Below, in pieces: positions 25,742-34,038 of a DNA stretch of 64,000 bases. Position numbers and translations under genes: made by a program. Origin of the DNA: Bacillota bacterium (GTDB taxonomy: Bacteria > Bacillota > Clostridia > Acetivibrionales > JAEZXR01). Every line of letters starts with the position of its first letter. The first letter of the stretch is position 1. Location of the stretch: the NCBI GenBank assembly GCA_023419605.1, contig JAEZXR010000130.1, positions 186,001 to 250,000 on the forward strand. The letters run 5' to 3'. The notes below the pieces were generated by a model, which was not told the origin of the DNA, did not search any database, and worked only from the letters and a program-made list of their open reading frames with translations.

Positions 25742-27259
25742 CTACAGCCTCGTATACAGCTCGATTGTAAAGTCGTCTTCCCGAGCCTTCTGATCCTTAC
25801 GATAGACGGCTTTTTCGATAATGGATTTCAGCAGCATGTTTTTTTCATGAGAAGTTGCAGTACCATAGGCTTCTAATACGGATTCTATAACTTTAACAGC
25901 CATCTTGGGATCTTTTGCTTTACCGATTGCCGTGTATTCCTTTTTCACTGCTTGTAATTCCTGTTCTGCTTTCTCCATTCTCTCATTGAGCAGTTTAAGC
26001 CTTTTCGTAAAAACTTCAAGCGTATAAATATCCTTTTCTAAAAAATCATAGGCATTTTCCTTTTGCTTTTTTATTTCCTCCAACTGGCGTTCAAAGGTTT
26101 TTATTTTGATTTTATAGCTTTCCTCAAATGGACCGTTGTCAGCGGTACGTTGGGTACACTCTACTCTTTTGTTTTCCAGAAGTACTCGTATTTGCTCTAA
26201 TACAGCCTTTTCAATGTGAAGGAGCTTGGCACTTTTGTTGCCGCATTTTTTGCGGCACATGATATGAGGAAGGACTCCAAGTGAATTGTAGGTTCTTTGT
26301 ACCATTTTTACACCGCATACACCACATACAATAATCCCGGCCAAAGGATTTACGAATTCGGCACCGGGCTTGAAGGGCGATTTGCGGTAGGCAGCCATTA
26401 TAGCAAGGGCCCGGTCATATACCTCCTGGGATATGATCGCCTCATGCTTGCCTTCGTAAACCAACCATTCATTCGTGGGCCTGTTTTTAGTCGCTTTTCT
26501 CTTATTGCGGCTTCTGTATCCATATCTTCTGTTGTACGCTATTTTACCGGTATAGATAGGATTCTTAATGATTTCAGCTACAGAAGAGGAGCTCCAATTG
26601 TTGCCCCTGACAGTTTTTACACCCATGGCATTTAGCCTGTCTGAAATGATCTGGCTTCCTATGGATTCTTCGCTATACCAGTTGTAAATCAATCGTACGA
26701 TACTTGCTTCATCTTCTTTTATCTCCAAGGTTCTTCCATCTTTCAGTTCCTTAATTTCATAGCCGAAGGGCCTCCAGGGCCCATTATAATTGCCGGATTC
26801 TACAGAGCGCAACACACCTCTTCTTAGCCTTTTATTGATCATTTTATATTCTTTACGGCTCATAAAAGCTTCAAACTCACTATATTCCTCATCAAATTCA
26901 TTATCCAAATCATAGGTCTTATCAGGAGTAATGATCTTAGTACATGATTTTTTAAATGCTTTTAAAATCATCCCTTGTTCTTCCATATCCCCACGTCCCA
27001 AACGCTGCATGTCCATACACAAAACTCCATCGTACATGCCCTGCTCTACTTCCTTAAGCAATTCCAGCATGGCAGGCCTGTACAGTAAGCTTTCACCGGA
27101 TACAAGCTCCTCGTAGATCTTTACTACATTCAATTTGCTGGATTTGGCATATTTAAGTAAATCCCTGCGATGTAAGGATAGTGTTTCACCTTTTCCCAAT
27201 TCTTTCTCCATTTTTTCGTCTTCTCTGGATTTTCTTAAATAAATCGCAACCTTCAGCAT
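25742..27259 (-). CDS. Large serine recombinase
   Basis: 505 residues from ATG 27259, with GGAGG seven bases upstream; a longer frame to 27370 has no ribosome site. Domains: resolvase catalytic N-terminus (VAIYLRKSREDE with catalytic Ser, later CMDMQRLGRGDMEEQG), recombinase domain (~160-270, GYNGPWRPFGYEI-type and NAMGVKTVRGNNWSSSSVAEIIKNPIYTG), zinc ribbon (CGVCGVKMV .. MCRKKCGN), then a coiled coil and a C-terminal segment ending IELYTRL. Such enzymes integrate and excise phages, conjugative elements or sporulation-interrupting elements. No other element genes are next to it, so the element appears reduced to its integrase. Confidence 0.92.
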   Translation of the reverse strand: MLKVAIYLRKSREDEKMEKELGKGETLSLHRRDLLKYAKSSKLNVVKIYEELVSGESLLYRPAMLELLKEVEQGMYDGVLCMDMQRLGRGDMEEQGMILKAFKKSCTKIITPDKTYDLDNEFDEEYSEFEAFMSRKEYKMINKRLRRGVLRSVESGNYNGPWRPFGYEIKELKDGRTLEIKEDEASIVRLIYNWYSEESIGSQIISDRLNAMGVKTVRGNNWSSSSVAEIIKNPIYTGKIAYNRRYGYRSRNKRKATKNRPTNEWLVYEGKHEAIISQEVYDRALAIMAAYRKSPFKPGAEFVNPLAGIIVCGVCGVKMVQRTYNSLGVLPHIMCRKKCGNKSAKLLHIEKAVLEQIRVLLENKRVECTQRTADNGPFEESYKIKIKTFERQLEEIKKQKENAYDFLEKDIYTLEVFTKRLKLLNERMEKAEQELQAVKKEYTAIGKAKDPKMAVKVIESVLEAYGTATSHEKNMLLKSIIEKAVYRKDQKAREDDFTIELYTRL

Positions 27260-27482
27260 ATCATGGCCTCCATATCGCTTCTGTATTTGTGTGAGCATGC
27301 TCCTGCGCGTTTGGTAGAAGTATCCGCTATATCCAACATATGTACTTAAACGCAGAATTATGTGAATCATCGCCAGGTTTTAGTTATCTATGAAATTGTT
27401 CATAATGAAAAATAAAAACTATAGATATCTGTTGCCATTTCGTGGTATAATACTTTCGGATAATACTTTCGGAGGGATTTTT

Positions 27483-27713
27483 GTGGAAGAATTGTTAAAG
27501 CAGATACTTATAGAGTTAAAAGATTTGAAGCAAGGACAGAAGGACTTACAGCAAGGGCAGAAAAATCTGGAGGATCGTTTGGATACTTTTGAAAAGAAGA
27601 CAATTCACAGCTTCAATGAAGTAGATAATAAAATAGATGGTATATATAGTGCAGTAGCAGATTTGATGGAGTTTAGGACAGAGGCAGAGAGCCGGCTGAA
27701 GAAAATAAAATAA
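27483..27713 (+). CDS. Small coiled-coil protein
   Basis: 76 residues from GTG 27483, with CGGAGGG before it. The sequence is a heptad-rich helix with a repeated QGQKDLQ/QGQKNLE unit near residues 16-29. It diverges from the large recombinase. Similar short coiled-coil proteins accompany mobile elements and also occur alone; function unknown. A possible promoter region (TTTCGTGGTATAATACTTTCGG) precedes it at about 27,440-27,462. Confidence 0.6.
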   Translation: MEELLKQILIELKDLKQGQKDLQQGQKNLEDRLDTFEKKTIHSFNEVDNKIDGIYSAVADLMEFRTEAESRLKKIK

Positions 27714-27816
27714 GCAGTTCATACAGGCAGGGGAATAATTTCCTTGCTTTTTTATTATAACCATGATCCGGTATGAGGTAAGGTACAGTGACTTCGAAGG
27801 AAATAGGGGGAACTCT

Positions 27817-27957
27817 ATGATAACGGTATATGAATATAAAGATGAGTATAAGCAGGATATTATGAAGCTGATCTTAAAGATCCAACAGGAGGAGTACAAT
27901 TTGCCTATAACAGCAAAGGATCAGCCGGATTTGGAAGATATCGAAGCATTTTATCGG
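27817..27957 (+). pseudogene. GNAT acetyltransferase, 5' fragment
   Basis: From ATG 27817 (GGGGGAA before it) the product ITVYEYKDEYKQDIMKLILKIQQ .. DQPDLEDIEAFY reads as the first ~47 residues of a GNAT N-acetyltransferase. After AFY the frame runs into unrelated sequence, which on the opposite strand is the 3' end of an SOS-type small gene, and it stops at 27996. The acetyl-CoA-binding domain is missing. This marks a second recombination junction at about 27,955-27,960. Confidence 0.65.
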
Positions 27958-28184
27958 CCTTCCATGAACCAGCGGTCCTCCTCCAGGAAGAGGTAAGTTT
28001 CCTTGCCGTGGACCCGGCAAGTATAGCGCAGACCCTGGCCTCCAACTTTTAGAGAAGCGGCCTTTTTGATTTCTGTAATCTTGTCAATGCTGAAGCTTCG
28101 TCCGTCTTCCCAAACAATTTCTAATGGAACCTGCTGTCCTTCTGCTGAACATTTCACAAGGGTCTCGACAAAAACCTTTCTCAT
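27951..28184 (-). CDS. Small conserved protein of an SOS cassette (dinB-neighbour type)
   Basis: 77 residues: MRKVFVETLVKCSAEGQQVPLEIVWEDGRSF, then IDKITEIKKAASLKVGGQGLRYTCRVHGKETYLFLE. From memory this matches the small protein (similar to DUF6504) that sits beside Y-family DNA polymerase genes in many Firmicutes. AGGTG lies before the ATG. It follows a zinc-finger small gene by 78 bases, downstream of one LexA-controlled promoter. Its 3' end abuts the truncated GNAT gene, so any polymerase gene that once followed is gone. Confidence 0.65.
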   Translation of the reverse strand: MRKVFVETLVKCSAEGQQVPLEIVWEDGRSFSIDKITEIKKAASLKVGGQGLRYTCRVHGKETYLFLEEDRWFMEGR

Positions 28185-28262
28185 TCTCTACACCTGCCTA
28201 AAAGGGTAATGGGTTCTTTAAAATGTTTTACATTATTTTTCTTTAAAAAGTTCTGAAGTTTT

Positions 28263-28481
28263 TCATCCTATCATTGACACAAAGCATCCGTTTTGACAAG
28301 TTCCGCCTCCGATTATATGGCTGCCATGTCTATACCGGGTGGCAGTTGCCTTGCCTCCGCAGTGCGGGCATATGTACTCGACAGTGCCGTGAGTTATCCC
28401 TGCATTTTTAAACGCTTCTTCCTGGGCCTCCATCTCCTTGGAGGACCAGGCAAGTAATTCTTTTCTTTTGTTTGCATCCAT
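28263..28481 (-). CDS. Small zinc-finger protein, SOS-regulated
   Basis: 72 residues: MDANKRKELLAWSSKEMEAQEEAFKNAGI, then CPHCGGKATATRYRHGSHIIGGGTCQNGC, whose four cysteines could bind zinc. The start is ATG 28481, with GAGG six bases before. The upstream in-frame ATG at 28514 lies inside the LexA box near the expected transcription start, so it is not used. It is the first gene of the LexA-controlled unit. Confidence 0.7.
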   Translation of the reverse strand: MDANKRKELLAWSSKEMEAQEEAFKNAGITHGTVEYICPHCGGKATATRYRHGSHIIGGGTCQNGCFVSMIG

Positions 28482-28507
28482 ATCGAACCTCAATTTGATT
28501 TTCTTTT

Positions 28508-28521
28508 CGAACATACGTTCG
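28508..28521 (-). promoter_or_regulatory. LexA (SOS) operator
   Basis: CGAACATACGTTCG is a perfect palindrome that fits the Bacillus/Clostridium LexA consensus CGAACRNRYGTTCG at every position. It overlaps the predicted transcription start of the small zinc-finger gene. Confidence 0.85.
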
Positions 28522-28526
28522 ATACT

Positions 28527-28555
28527 ATTATATGCTGTTCATATGACTTTTACAA
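28527..28555 (-). promoter_or_regulatory. Promoter of the SOS cassette
   Basis: On the minus strand, TTGTAA (28555-28550), a 17-base spacer and TATAAT (28532-28527) lie directly upstream of the LexA box. Confidence 0.7.
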
Positions 28556-28999
28556 GAGAATTTTTGCCAAATTGCTTTAAAAATAATCGGGAAGGAAAAA
28601 GCTGAAGCGTTGATTTGTAAATAGTAAAACTTTTCGAATGTCGGAAAATCCTATAAGTCAGTTAACTGTGTATCCCAGGACTTTGGATAGTAATAGGGCT
28701 TTTCATCCGGATATAGACAGGATAAGTTGAAATGGTATTATTTCCCGATAGGGTAATACAGGGAGTGTAAGGGGGACTTATATGTGGACCGTAAGTTGGA
28801 TATGCATGTTTACTCCGGTGCCTGCAATATGTATAGCGTAGCGGAATCCATTTGTATGACAGCACATGAAAATTGTTTATAATTTGTTTATATTTACTTT
28901 ATAAGAAATCAATAAATGTCCTATACAATGAAAATATAAAGAAGTTCCTTTGAAAATAGTGGGGGATTTTCATAAGTATTCCATTAATACTATAAATCT
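28556..28999. other. Non-coding stretch
   Basis: No well-supported gene. A hairpin GTATTA-ttt-CCC-gata-GGG-TAATAC lies at about 28735-28759. A 32-codon frame from GTG 28784 to 28882 follows AAGGGGG, but its product is unrecognised and I do not call it. Confidence 0.3.
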
Positions 29000-29209
29000 A
29001 TGATCGATATACGATCAAAACCGAAAGCGTTTAAATTTGATAATAAAGGCATGCTGGGACTGATGGCTCCAACCGGAACCATCGACGAGCATAAAGGAAA
29101 TCGGGATATCGAAATTTTAAGTTCATACGGTAGGATATATGCAAGTTCGTACCTTTTTCCATCGGATGTTCACTCTACATCGGGTAGGAAGCATCTTTCT
29201 ATGGTTTAA
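29000..29209 (+). CDS. Possible small protein (69 residues), weak
   Basis: An ATG-started frame, MIDIRSKPKAFKFDNKGMLGLMAP, with no ribosome binding site. Its only support is that it ends ten bases before a hairpin with a short T-run. I do not recognise it. Confidence 0.25.
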   Translation: MIDIRSKPKAFKFDNKGMLGLMAPTGTIDEHKGNRDIEILSSYGRIYASSYLFPSDVHSTSGRKHLSMV

Positions 29210-29219
29210 TTCTATTGTG

Positions 29220-29258
29220 TGGATACCGGCTTTGCTAAGAATCCGGCATCCATCTTTT
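29220..29258 (+). terminator. Hairpin terminator
   Basis: Arms TGGATACCGG / CCGGCATCCA (one mismatch), followed by TCTTTT. Confidence 0.55.
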
Positions 29259-29694
29259 CTTTACGGAATAATTCCTTTATCCATTATTTTATAAATATGG
29301 TAAAATTTATATGATATTTCTAAAAGTTTGTGCCGATAAAAGATAGGAAGGTCAATGGAGGATATGTAATTAATTCATGAAAAGTTAAGGAAAAAATAAA
29401 GGGTTTTAAAGATCCTTTGTCGAAAATAAAAAGCAATACAAAAAACAACAAAATTGTAAAATAATATAAAGGTATGTAAGTGAAAGTATCGGCAAAAGTA
29501 CAAAATGGATGAAGGGGGTGCGGCTAAAATTTCTGACAGGAAGCCCGGTTTTGTTTGAATAACGGAAAGAATACGGAAACGTAAGGAACGTAAGGCCAGG
29601 AGAAACTCTCTGCGATTGCGGAGTTTTTTGTTGTTTGGGGCATATAATGCTTTTATCGAAATGCACGATACCAAATTGCAGGAGGGGTAAAATT
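29259..29694 (+). promoter_or_regulatory. Leader region of the ABC/CARDB operon
   Basis: Non-coding, purine-rich. A structured-looking stretch at 29460-29600 (segments CGGCAAAAG, GGGGGTGCGGCT, GACAGGAAGCCCGG, then repeated GGAAACG/GGAACG units) is followed by a hairpin AACTC..GAGTT with T6 (29604-29629) before the ABC gene. This is the layout of an attenuator, but I could not match it to a known riboswitch class. Confidence 0.35.
29604..29629 (+). terminator. Putative attenuator terminator
   Basis: AACTC..GAGTT stem with inner CTGC/GCG pairing and T6, 66 bases before the ABC ATPase start. Confidence 0.5.
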
Positions 29695-30384
29695 TTGGAG
29701 AAAATTATAGAAATATCTGGTGTCAGAAAGGTATACCGTGTGGGAAATGAAAAAGTTGTGGCATTGGATAACATTGACCTGACGGTAGAAAAAGGAGAAT
29801 TCTGCTGTTTGCTCGGTACATCGGGTTCCGGTAAATCGACACTTCTTAATCTTATGGCAGGACTTGAGAAGCCTACCAGAGGCCAGATAAGGATAAAAAA
29901 CGAGTACATGGAAAAATTGGACGAGAAGAAGCTCGCAGTGTTCCGGCAAAATAATATCGGCTTTGTTTTTCAATCCTATAATCTGCTGCCTGCATTAACT
30001 GCTCTGGAAAACGTGAGCTTGCCTTTGGCCTTTAAGGGAATCCCGAGATCCATCCGGGATAAAAGAGCAAAGGCAATGCTGGAGGCGGTGGGTCTGACTT
30101 CCCAGTTAAAGAGAAAACCTTCTCAGATGAGCGGAGGACAGCAGCAGAGAGTGGGAATTGCGAGGGCTTTTGTAGGTAAACCGGAGATCGTATTTGCAGA
30201 CGAACCCACGGGAAACCTTGACTCTAAAACCACACGGGAAGTCATGGAGCTGATTACGGCGATGGCGCGTAAGCATAACCAGACGTTGATCATTGTCACA
30301 CATGATATTACAATTGCGGCATATGCGGATAAGGTTATTCACATCCAGGACGGAAATATAGAAAAGGTTGAAATGAAACAATAA
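29695..30384 (+). CDS. ABC transporter ATP-binding protein (MacB/LolD type)
   Basis: 229 residues. Walker A GTSGSGKST (~residues 40-48), Q-loop FVFQSYNLLP, signature MSGGQQQRVGIARA, Walker B IVFADEPTGNLDS and H-loop IVTHD are all intact. The class is that of MacB/LolD-like mechanotransmission exporters rather than importers. The start is TTG 29695 behind GGAGGGG; the ATG at 29635 lies in the leader and gives an unlike extension. It is the first gene of a three-gene operon with a CARDB-like anchored protein and a MacB-like permease. Confidence 0.92.
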   Translation: MEKIIEISGVRKVYRVGNEKVVALDNIDLTVEKGEFCCLLGTSGSGKSTLLNLMAGLEKPTRGQIRIKNEYMEKLDEKKLAVFRQNNIGFVFQSYNLLPALTALENVSLPLAFKGIPRSIRDKRAKAMLEAVGLTSQLKRKPSQMSGGQQQRVGIARAFVGKPEIVFADEPTGNLDSKTTREVMELITAMARKHNQTLIIVTHDITIAAYADKVIHIQDGNIEKVEMKQ

Positions 30385-30403
30385 ATACTAGGGGGATGAC
30401 AGA

Positions 30404-32476
30404 ATGAAAAAAAACAAGTTACTTTTGATTATTTCTACGGCAGTATGTTTTTTTACTGCGAGCATGACAATGAGTATGGCGGGAAGGGCGTCAGAACCAA
30501 TCATCGTTAATGTTGCTCCAGGCGAAGTAAATCCGGTGCCTACTGTAGTTCAAGGTACAACCATTCCTGAAGTGACTGCAGGAACGAAAGCTACCCTTAC
30601 CCTGCCCATACAAAACAGCAGTGCATATAGTGCGAAAAATATTGTTGTAAAGCTGGACTCTGCCGGAAAACCGGATTTTCCATTTATATATGATGAATTA
30701 GGGATTACAAAAAAAATCGAAAAATTAAACGCCAAAGAGACTGTGAATGTGGTTTTTGAATTGGATGTTGACGAATACGCGCAGGAAGGGCGGTATATGA
30801 TAAAGCTTAATTATTCCTATTCAAACACCATGGGAAACGATTATACGGCATCTGAAATGATAAGCGTAAAAGTAATAAATAAAAACACACCTCCGAAGCT
30901 TACCGTCAGCAATGTAAGTTTTGGGGCGGAAAGCGTCAGGCCGGACCAGCAGGTGCTTTTGAATATAAGCGTAAAGAATATCGGAACCCTGGAGGCCAAG
31001 GACGTCAAAGTGACTTTACTGGGATTGAAAACCGGTGAGTTCACGCTCAGCAACTATACAGATACAAAATATTTATCGAATCTCAAAGGACAGGAAACCA
31101 CAGTAGTTTCCTATGATTTGAAAGCATCGAAGGATATAGCGGATGGAGCTCATTCGCTGGAAGTAAAAATGGAGTACAAAGATGGCAAAAAAAATGTACT
31201 TACCGAAACCAACCAGATATTCATACCTTCTACGGGCAAAACTAGCCGTGAGGGGAATCCTTCCATCGTTTTTGATAATATTCAGTATCCTACGAGTCCA
31301 ATAAAACCGGGCAGTGATTTTCCTGTCAGTGTAGACATTACAAATAAAGGGAACGGAAAAGCGGAAAATCTGAAAATGTGGCTTACTTCGGACAAGGAGA
31401 TCATATCCAAATCAATGAGTACCATAACGGTTGATGCTCTCGATAAGGAACAGACAAAAAAGGTGGATTTTTTACTCAGTGCAGTTGCTGATGCAGCTAC
31501 CAAAAATTATCCTATTGCAATTAATGTTGAATATGAAAAAAAAGAAGGGGATAAAACTGAAAAGGTTTCACTGACGCAGTATATAGGTGTTTACATAGAG
31601 AATGAAGCTACCAGCAAATCCGTGCCGAAGATCATTGTAAGCCACTATGCATTTGAGCCTGCACAAATAAAAGCCGGAGAAAGTTTCCAACTGAACCTCT
31701 CCTTTCTGAACACCAGTAAGTTGGTTGCGACCAATAATATAAAAATTTCTCTATCCTCCGATGACGGTACCTTTCAACCCGTGAATACCAGCAGCACTTT
31801 TTATGTGGATGCACTTGCCCCTAAAAGTGTAGTGGAAAAGTCCATAACCCTTATTACAAAACCTGATGTAGCACCAAAGCCGTATTTGATAACGATAAAT
31901 TATGAGTATGAGGATGGCAAGGGAAATCCATATACAGCCAAAGATACCATAAGCATTCCTGTTGTCCAGGCTCCCAGACTTATGACAGGGGAAATAACAG
32001 TTTCGCCGGAAGCATTTGCGGGACAGCCGGTGCCTATAACTGCAGAATTTTTCAATATGGGCAAATCCACTCTGTATAATCTTATGATTAAAGCAAAAGG
32101 GGATTTTCAAGTTCAGGGTGCGGGGAGCTACTATGTGGGAAATTTTGAACCCGGAAAAAGTGATGTTTTTGATGTAACGGTCATACCGAAAGCAACAGGA
32201 GAATCCAAGGGCAATATAGTGTTTAGCTTTGAAGATTCTTCGGGGAAGCAAACGTTGGTCGAAAAGGAATTCACCATGAACATTATGGAGATGCCCGCAC
32301 AGATGGGAATGGAAGGAAGGGTTCCGGGAAATATGCCTCAGCCGGAGGGGAAAAAAACGACAAAGCCCATATATTTTATTGCAGGAGGAATTGGACTGGC
32401 ACTGGTTATAGTTATATTTGCAATTGTCCTGCGAAAAAAAATAAAATCGAGGAAGGAACTGGCGTTGGATGAATAG
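30404..32476 (+). CDS. Membrane-anchored CARDB-like (COG1361-type) extracellular protein
   Basis: 690 residues. Signal peptide at residues ~1-30 (MKKNKLLLIISTAVCFFTAS .. MAG). Then come at least four tandem Ig-like CARDB/NEW-type repeats, each starting with a P-K/S/R-hydrophobic strand and containing a VKNxG-like motif (beginning near 165, 286, 408 and 525). One C-terminal transmembrane helix (~655-677) and a basic tail KKIKSRKE follow. GGGGGAT precedes the ATG. Its last codons overlap the permease gene by 8 bases, so the two are translated together. The position between ATPase and permease suggests the adapter or extracellular partner of the exporter, replacing a MacA-like adaptor. This is inference from gene order. 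Confidence 0.85.
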   Translation: MKKNKLLLIISTAVCFFTASMTMSMAGRASEPIIVNVAPGEVNPVPTVVQGTTIPEVTAGTKATLTLPIQNSSAYSAKNIVVKLDSAGKPDFPFIYDELGITKKIEKLNAKETVNVVFELDVDEYAQEGRYMIKLNYSYSNTMGNDYTASEMISVKVINKNTPPKLTVSNVSFGAESVRPDQQVLLNISVKNIGTLEAKDVKVTLLGLKTGEFTLSNYTDTKYLSNLKGQETTVVSYDLKASKDIADGAHSLEVKMEYKDGKKNVLTETNQIFIPSTGKTSREGNPSIVFDNIQYPTSPIKPGSDFPVSVDITNKGNGKAENLKMWLTSDKEIISKSMSTITVDALDKEQTKKVDFLLSAVADAATKNYPIAINVEYEKKEGDKTEKVSLTQYIGVYIENEATSKSVPKIIVSHYAFEPAQIKAGESFQLNLSFLNTSKLVATNNIKISLSSDDGTFQPVNTSSTFYVDALAPKSVVEKSITLITKPDVAPKPYLITINYEYEDGKGNPYTAKDTISIPVVQAPRLMTGEITVSPEAFAGQPVPITAEFFNMGKSTLYNLMIKAKGDFQVQGAGSYYVGNFEPGKSDVFDVTVIPKATGESKGNIVFSFEDSSGKQTLVEKEFTMNIMEMPAQMGMEGRVPGNMPQPEGKKTTKPIYFIAGGIGLALVIVIFAIVLRKKIKSRKELALDE

Positions 32477-33848
32477 TCTTGATCTAATGAAAATGGGATT
32501 TAGGAATCTGTTCAGAAGAAAAGCCCGCACAATCCTAACGGTACTTGGAGTTGTAATCGGGACTGCGGCTATTGTGGTCATGCTTTCCCTCGGCATAGGA
32601 ATGAATGAAAGCTTTGACCGTGAGATGAAAAGAATGGGCAGCCTTAATGTAATCGATGTAAATAACTACCGCATGATGGAAAGTGGAGGCGGTATGGTGA
32701 CTTCCGTGCAGTCAACGGTGCTGGACGATAAAACTGTATCAAAGATATCGCAATTGGAAGGTGTAGAAGTAGTGACCCCCTTGCTGGAAACCAACCTTAA
32801 GTTTATTTCCGGCAAGTACGTGACAATCGTCCAGCTCATAGGAATCGATACAAGAACCATGAAAGCTTTTGACTTTAAAGCTGCGGAAGGAAGGCTGCTG
32901 CAGGAAGGAGAAAGCTATACTGTAATTTTTGGAGCCAATAGTGCGCAAAACTTTTATAATCCAAAATCCAGGAGGAGCTTTGGTTTTGTTATGGGAGGGA
33001 TGCCAGGTCAAAAACCCCTGGTTGATGTGATGAATGATAAGCTGAGCTTTACCTTTGACATGAGCTATGGGGAAAAACGGCCTACCACAAGTACTGGGAA
33101 CGAACCCAATAAAAAGCCGGCACCTCTTTACAAGGCAAAGGTTGCAGGTGTTTTGGCCCAGTCCAACGATGAGAAGGACTATTGCGTGTATATGGATATA
33201 AACCAGCTTAAAAAGCTGATGACAGAGTATAAAAAAAGCCAGAGCAGTCAGGAACGGCAGAGAGATTCGCAAAGCCAGCAGGGATATCAGCGGATTAAGG
33301 TGAAAGTTGCCGATGTAAAGGATGTAGATAAGGTTCAGGGAAAAATAAAGGAGATGGGTTTTGGCACAAACAGCCTTGCAGATATCAGAAAGTCAATGCA
33401 GAAGCAGGCAGGTGTAATACAGACGGTACTTGGGGGAATCGGTGCGATATCACTGTTGATAGCGGCCCTCGGTATTACAAATACAATGGTCATGTCTATT
33501 TATGAAAGGACCAGAGAGATTGGCGTAATGAAAGTATTGGGCTGTATGCTTGGCGATATAAGGAGGCTGTTCCTGTTTGAAGCAGGAATGATAGGACTTA
33601 TAGGAGGGGTCGTGGGTATCGCTTTCAGCTATGGAGCTTCCGTACTGCTTAACTCTGTAGGTGCCGGGCTCTTAAATGGCGGCAGAATGGGTATGATGGA
33701 CGGTGAACCCAACAAAATTTCGGTAATACCCCCGTGGCTGGCTTTGTCTGCTGTGGCCTTTGCTATTTTTGTTGGATTGGTATCAGGCTTTTATCCCGCC
33801 AGAAGGGCTATGAAGCTTAGTGCATTGGAAGCTATAAAGACGGAATAA
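32469..33848 (+). CDS. ABC transporter permease (MacB-like, FtsX domain)
   Basis: 459 residues. Helix 1 (~17-40) is followed by a large extracytoplasmic MacB periplasmic-core-like domain (~45-300). It has an unusual S/Q-rich loop (KKSQSSQERQRDSQSQQ). Three C-terminal helices of an FtsX domain follow, with the characteristic NTMVMSIYERTREIGVMKVLGCM before the last helices and a final SGFYPARRAMKLSALEAIKTE. It works with the upstream ATPase as an ATP-driven exporter or lipoprotein/peptide extruder. The ATG overlaps the preceding gene. Confidence 0.92.
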   Translation: MNSLDLMKMGFRNLFRRKARTILTVLGVVIGTAAIVVMLSLGIGMNESFDREMKRMGSLNVIDVNNYRMMESGGGMVTSVQSTVLDDKTVSKISQLEGVEVVTPLLETNLKFISGKYVTIVQLIGIDTRTMKAFDFKAAEGRLLQEGESYTVIFGANSAQNFYNPKSRRSFGFVMGGMPGQKPLVDVMNDKLSFTFDMSYGEKRPTTSTGNEPNKKPAPLYKAKVAGVLAQSNDEKDYCVYMDINQLKKLMTEYKKSQSSQERQRDSQSQQGYQRIKVKVADVKDVDKVQGKIKEMGFGTNSLADIRKSMQKQAGVIQTVLGGIGAISLLIAALGITNTMVMSIYERTREIGVMKVLGCMLGDIRRLFLFEAGMIGLIGGVVGIAFSYGASVLLNSVGAGLLNGGRMGMMDGEPNKISVIPPWLALSAVAFAIFVGLVSGFYPARRAMKLSALEAIKTE

Positions 33849-34038
33849 ATACTTTACTTTGACAGGAGCGTAAGTTCCTTCACATTTTATAAACGTTATA
33901 TTGAAGGTACTCCCAAAGGGCATATGCGCGGCATTATCGAAAAGGATACAAGAAGTGAATATATGAGCGGGCTAATTTGTGCTATACTGGAGTGGTGTCC
34001 TGTGTTACACATCAGTAAGTAAAAGGAGAAAACAGTAA

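Noticed and set aside
24094..28521. CBASS or other known defence island
   Set aside because: Only a patatin is present; no nucleotide cyclase, helicase, nuclease or toxin-antitoxin pair was found in the flanking DNA.
29460..29630. c-di-GMP-I (GEMM) riboswitch
   Set aside because: The GACGCAAAGC-type core and tetraloop receptor could not be found in order; only the general leader/terminator layout is kept.
31751..32596. 281-codon minus-strand ORF opposite the CARDB-like protein and permease
   Set aside because: The opposite strand holds two overlapping genes with clear motifs; this frame is an H/R/Y-rich mirror.
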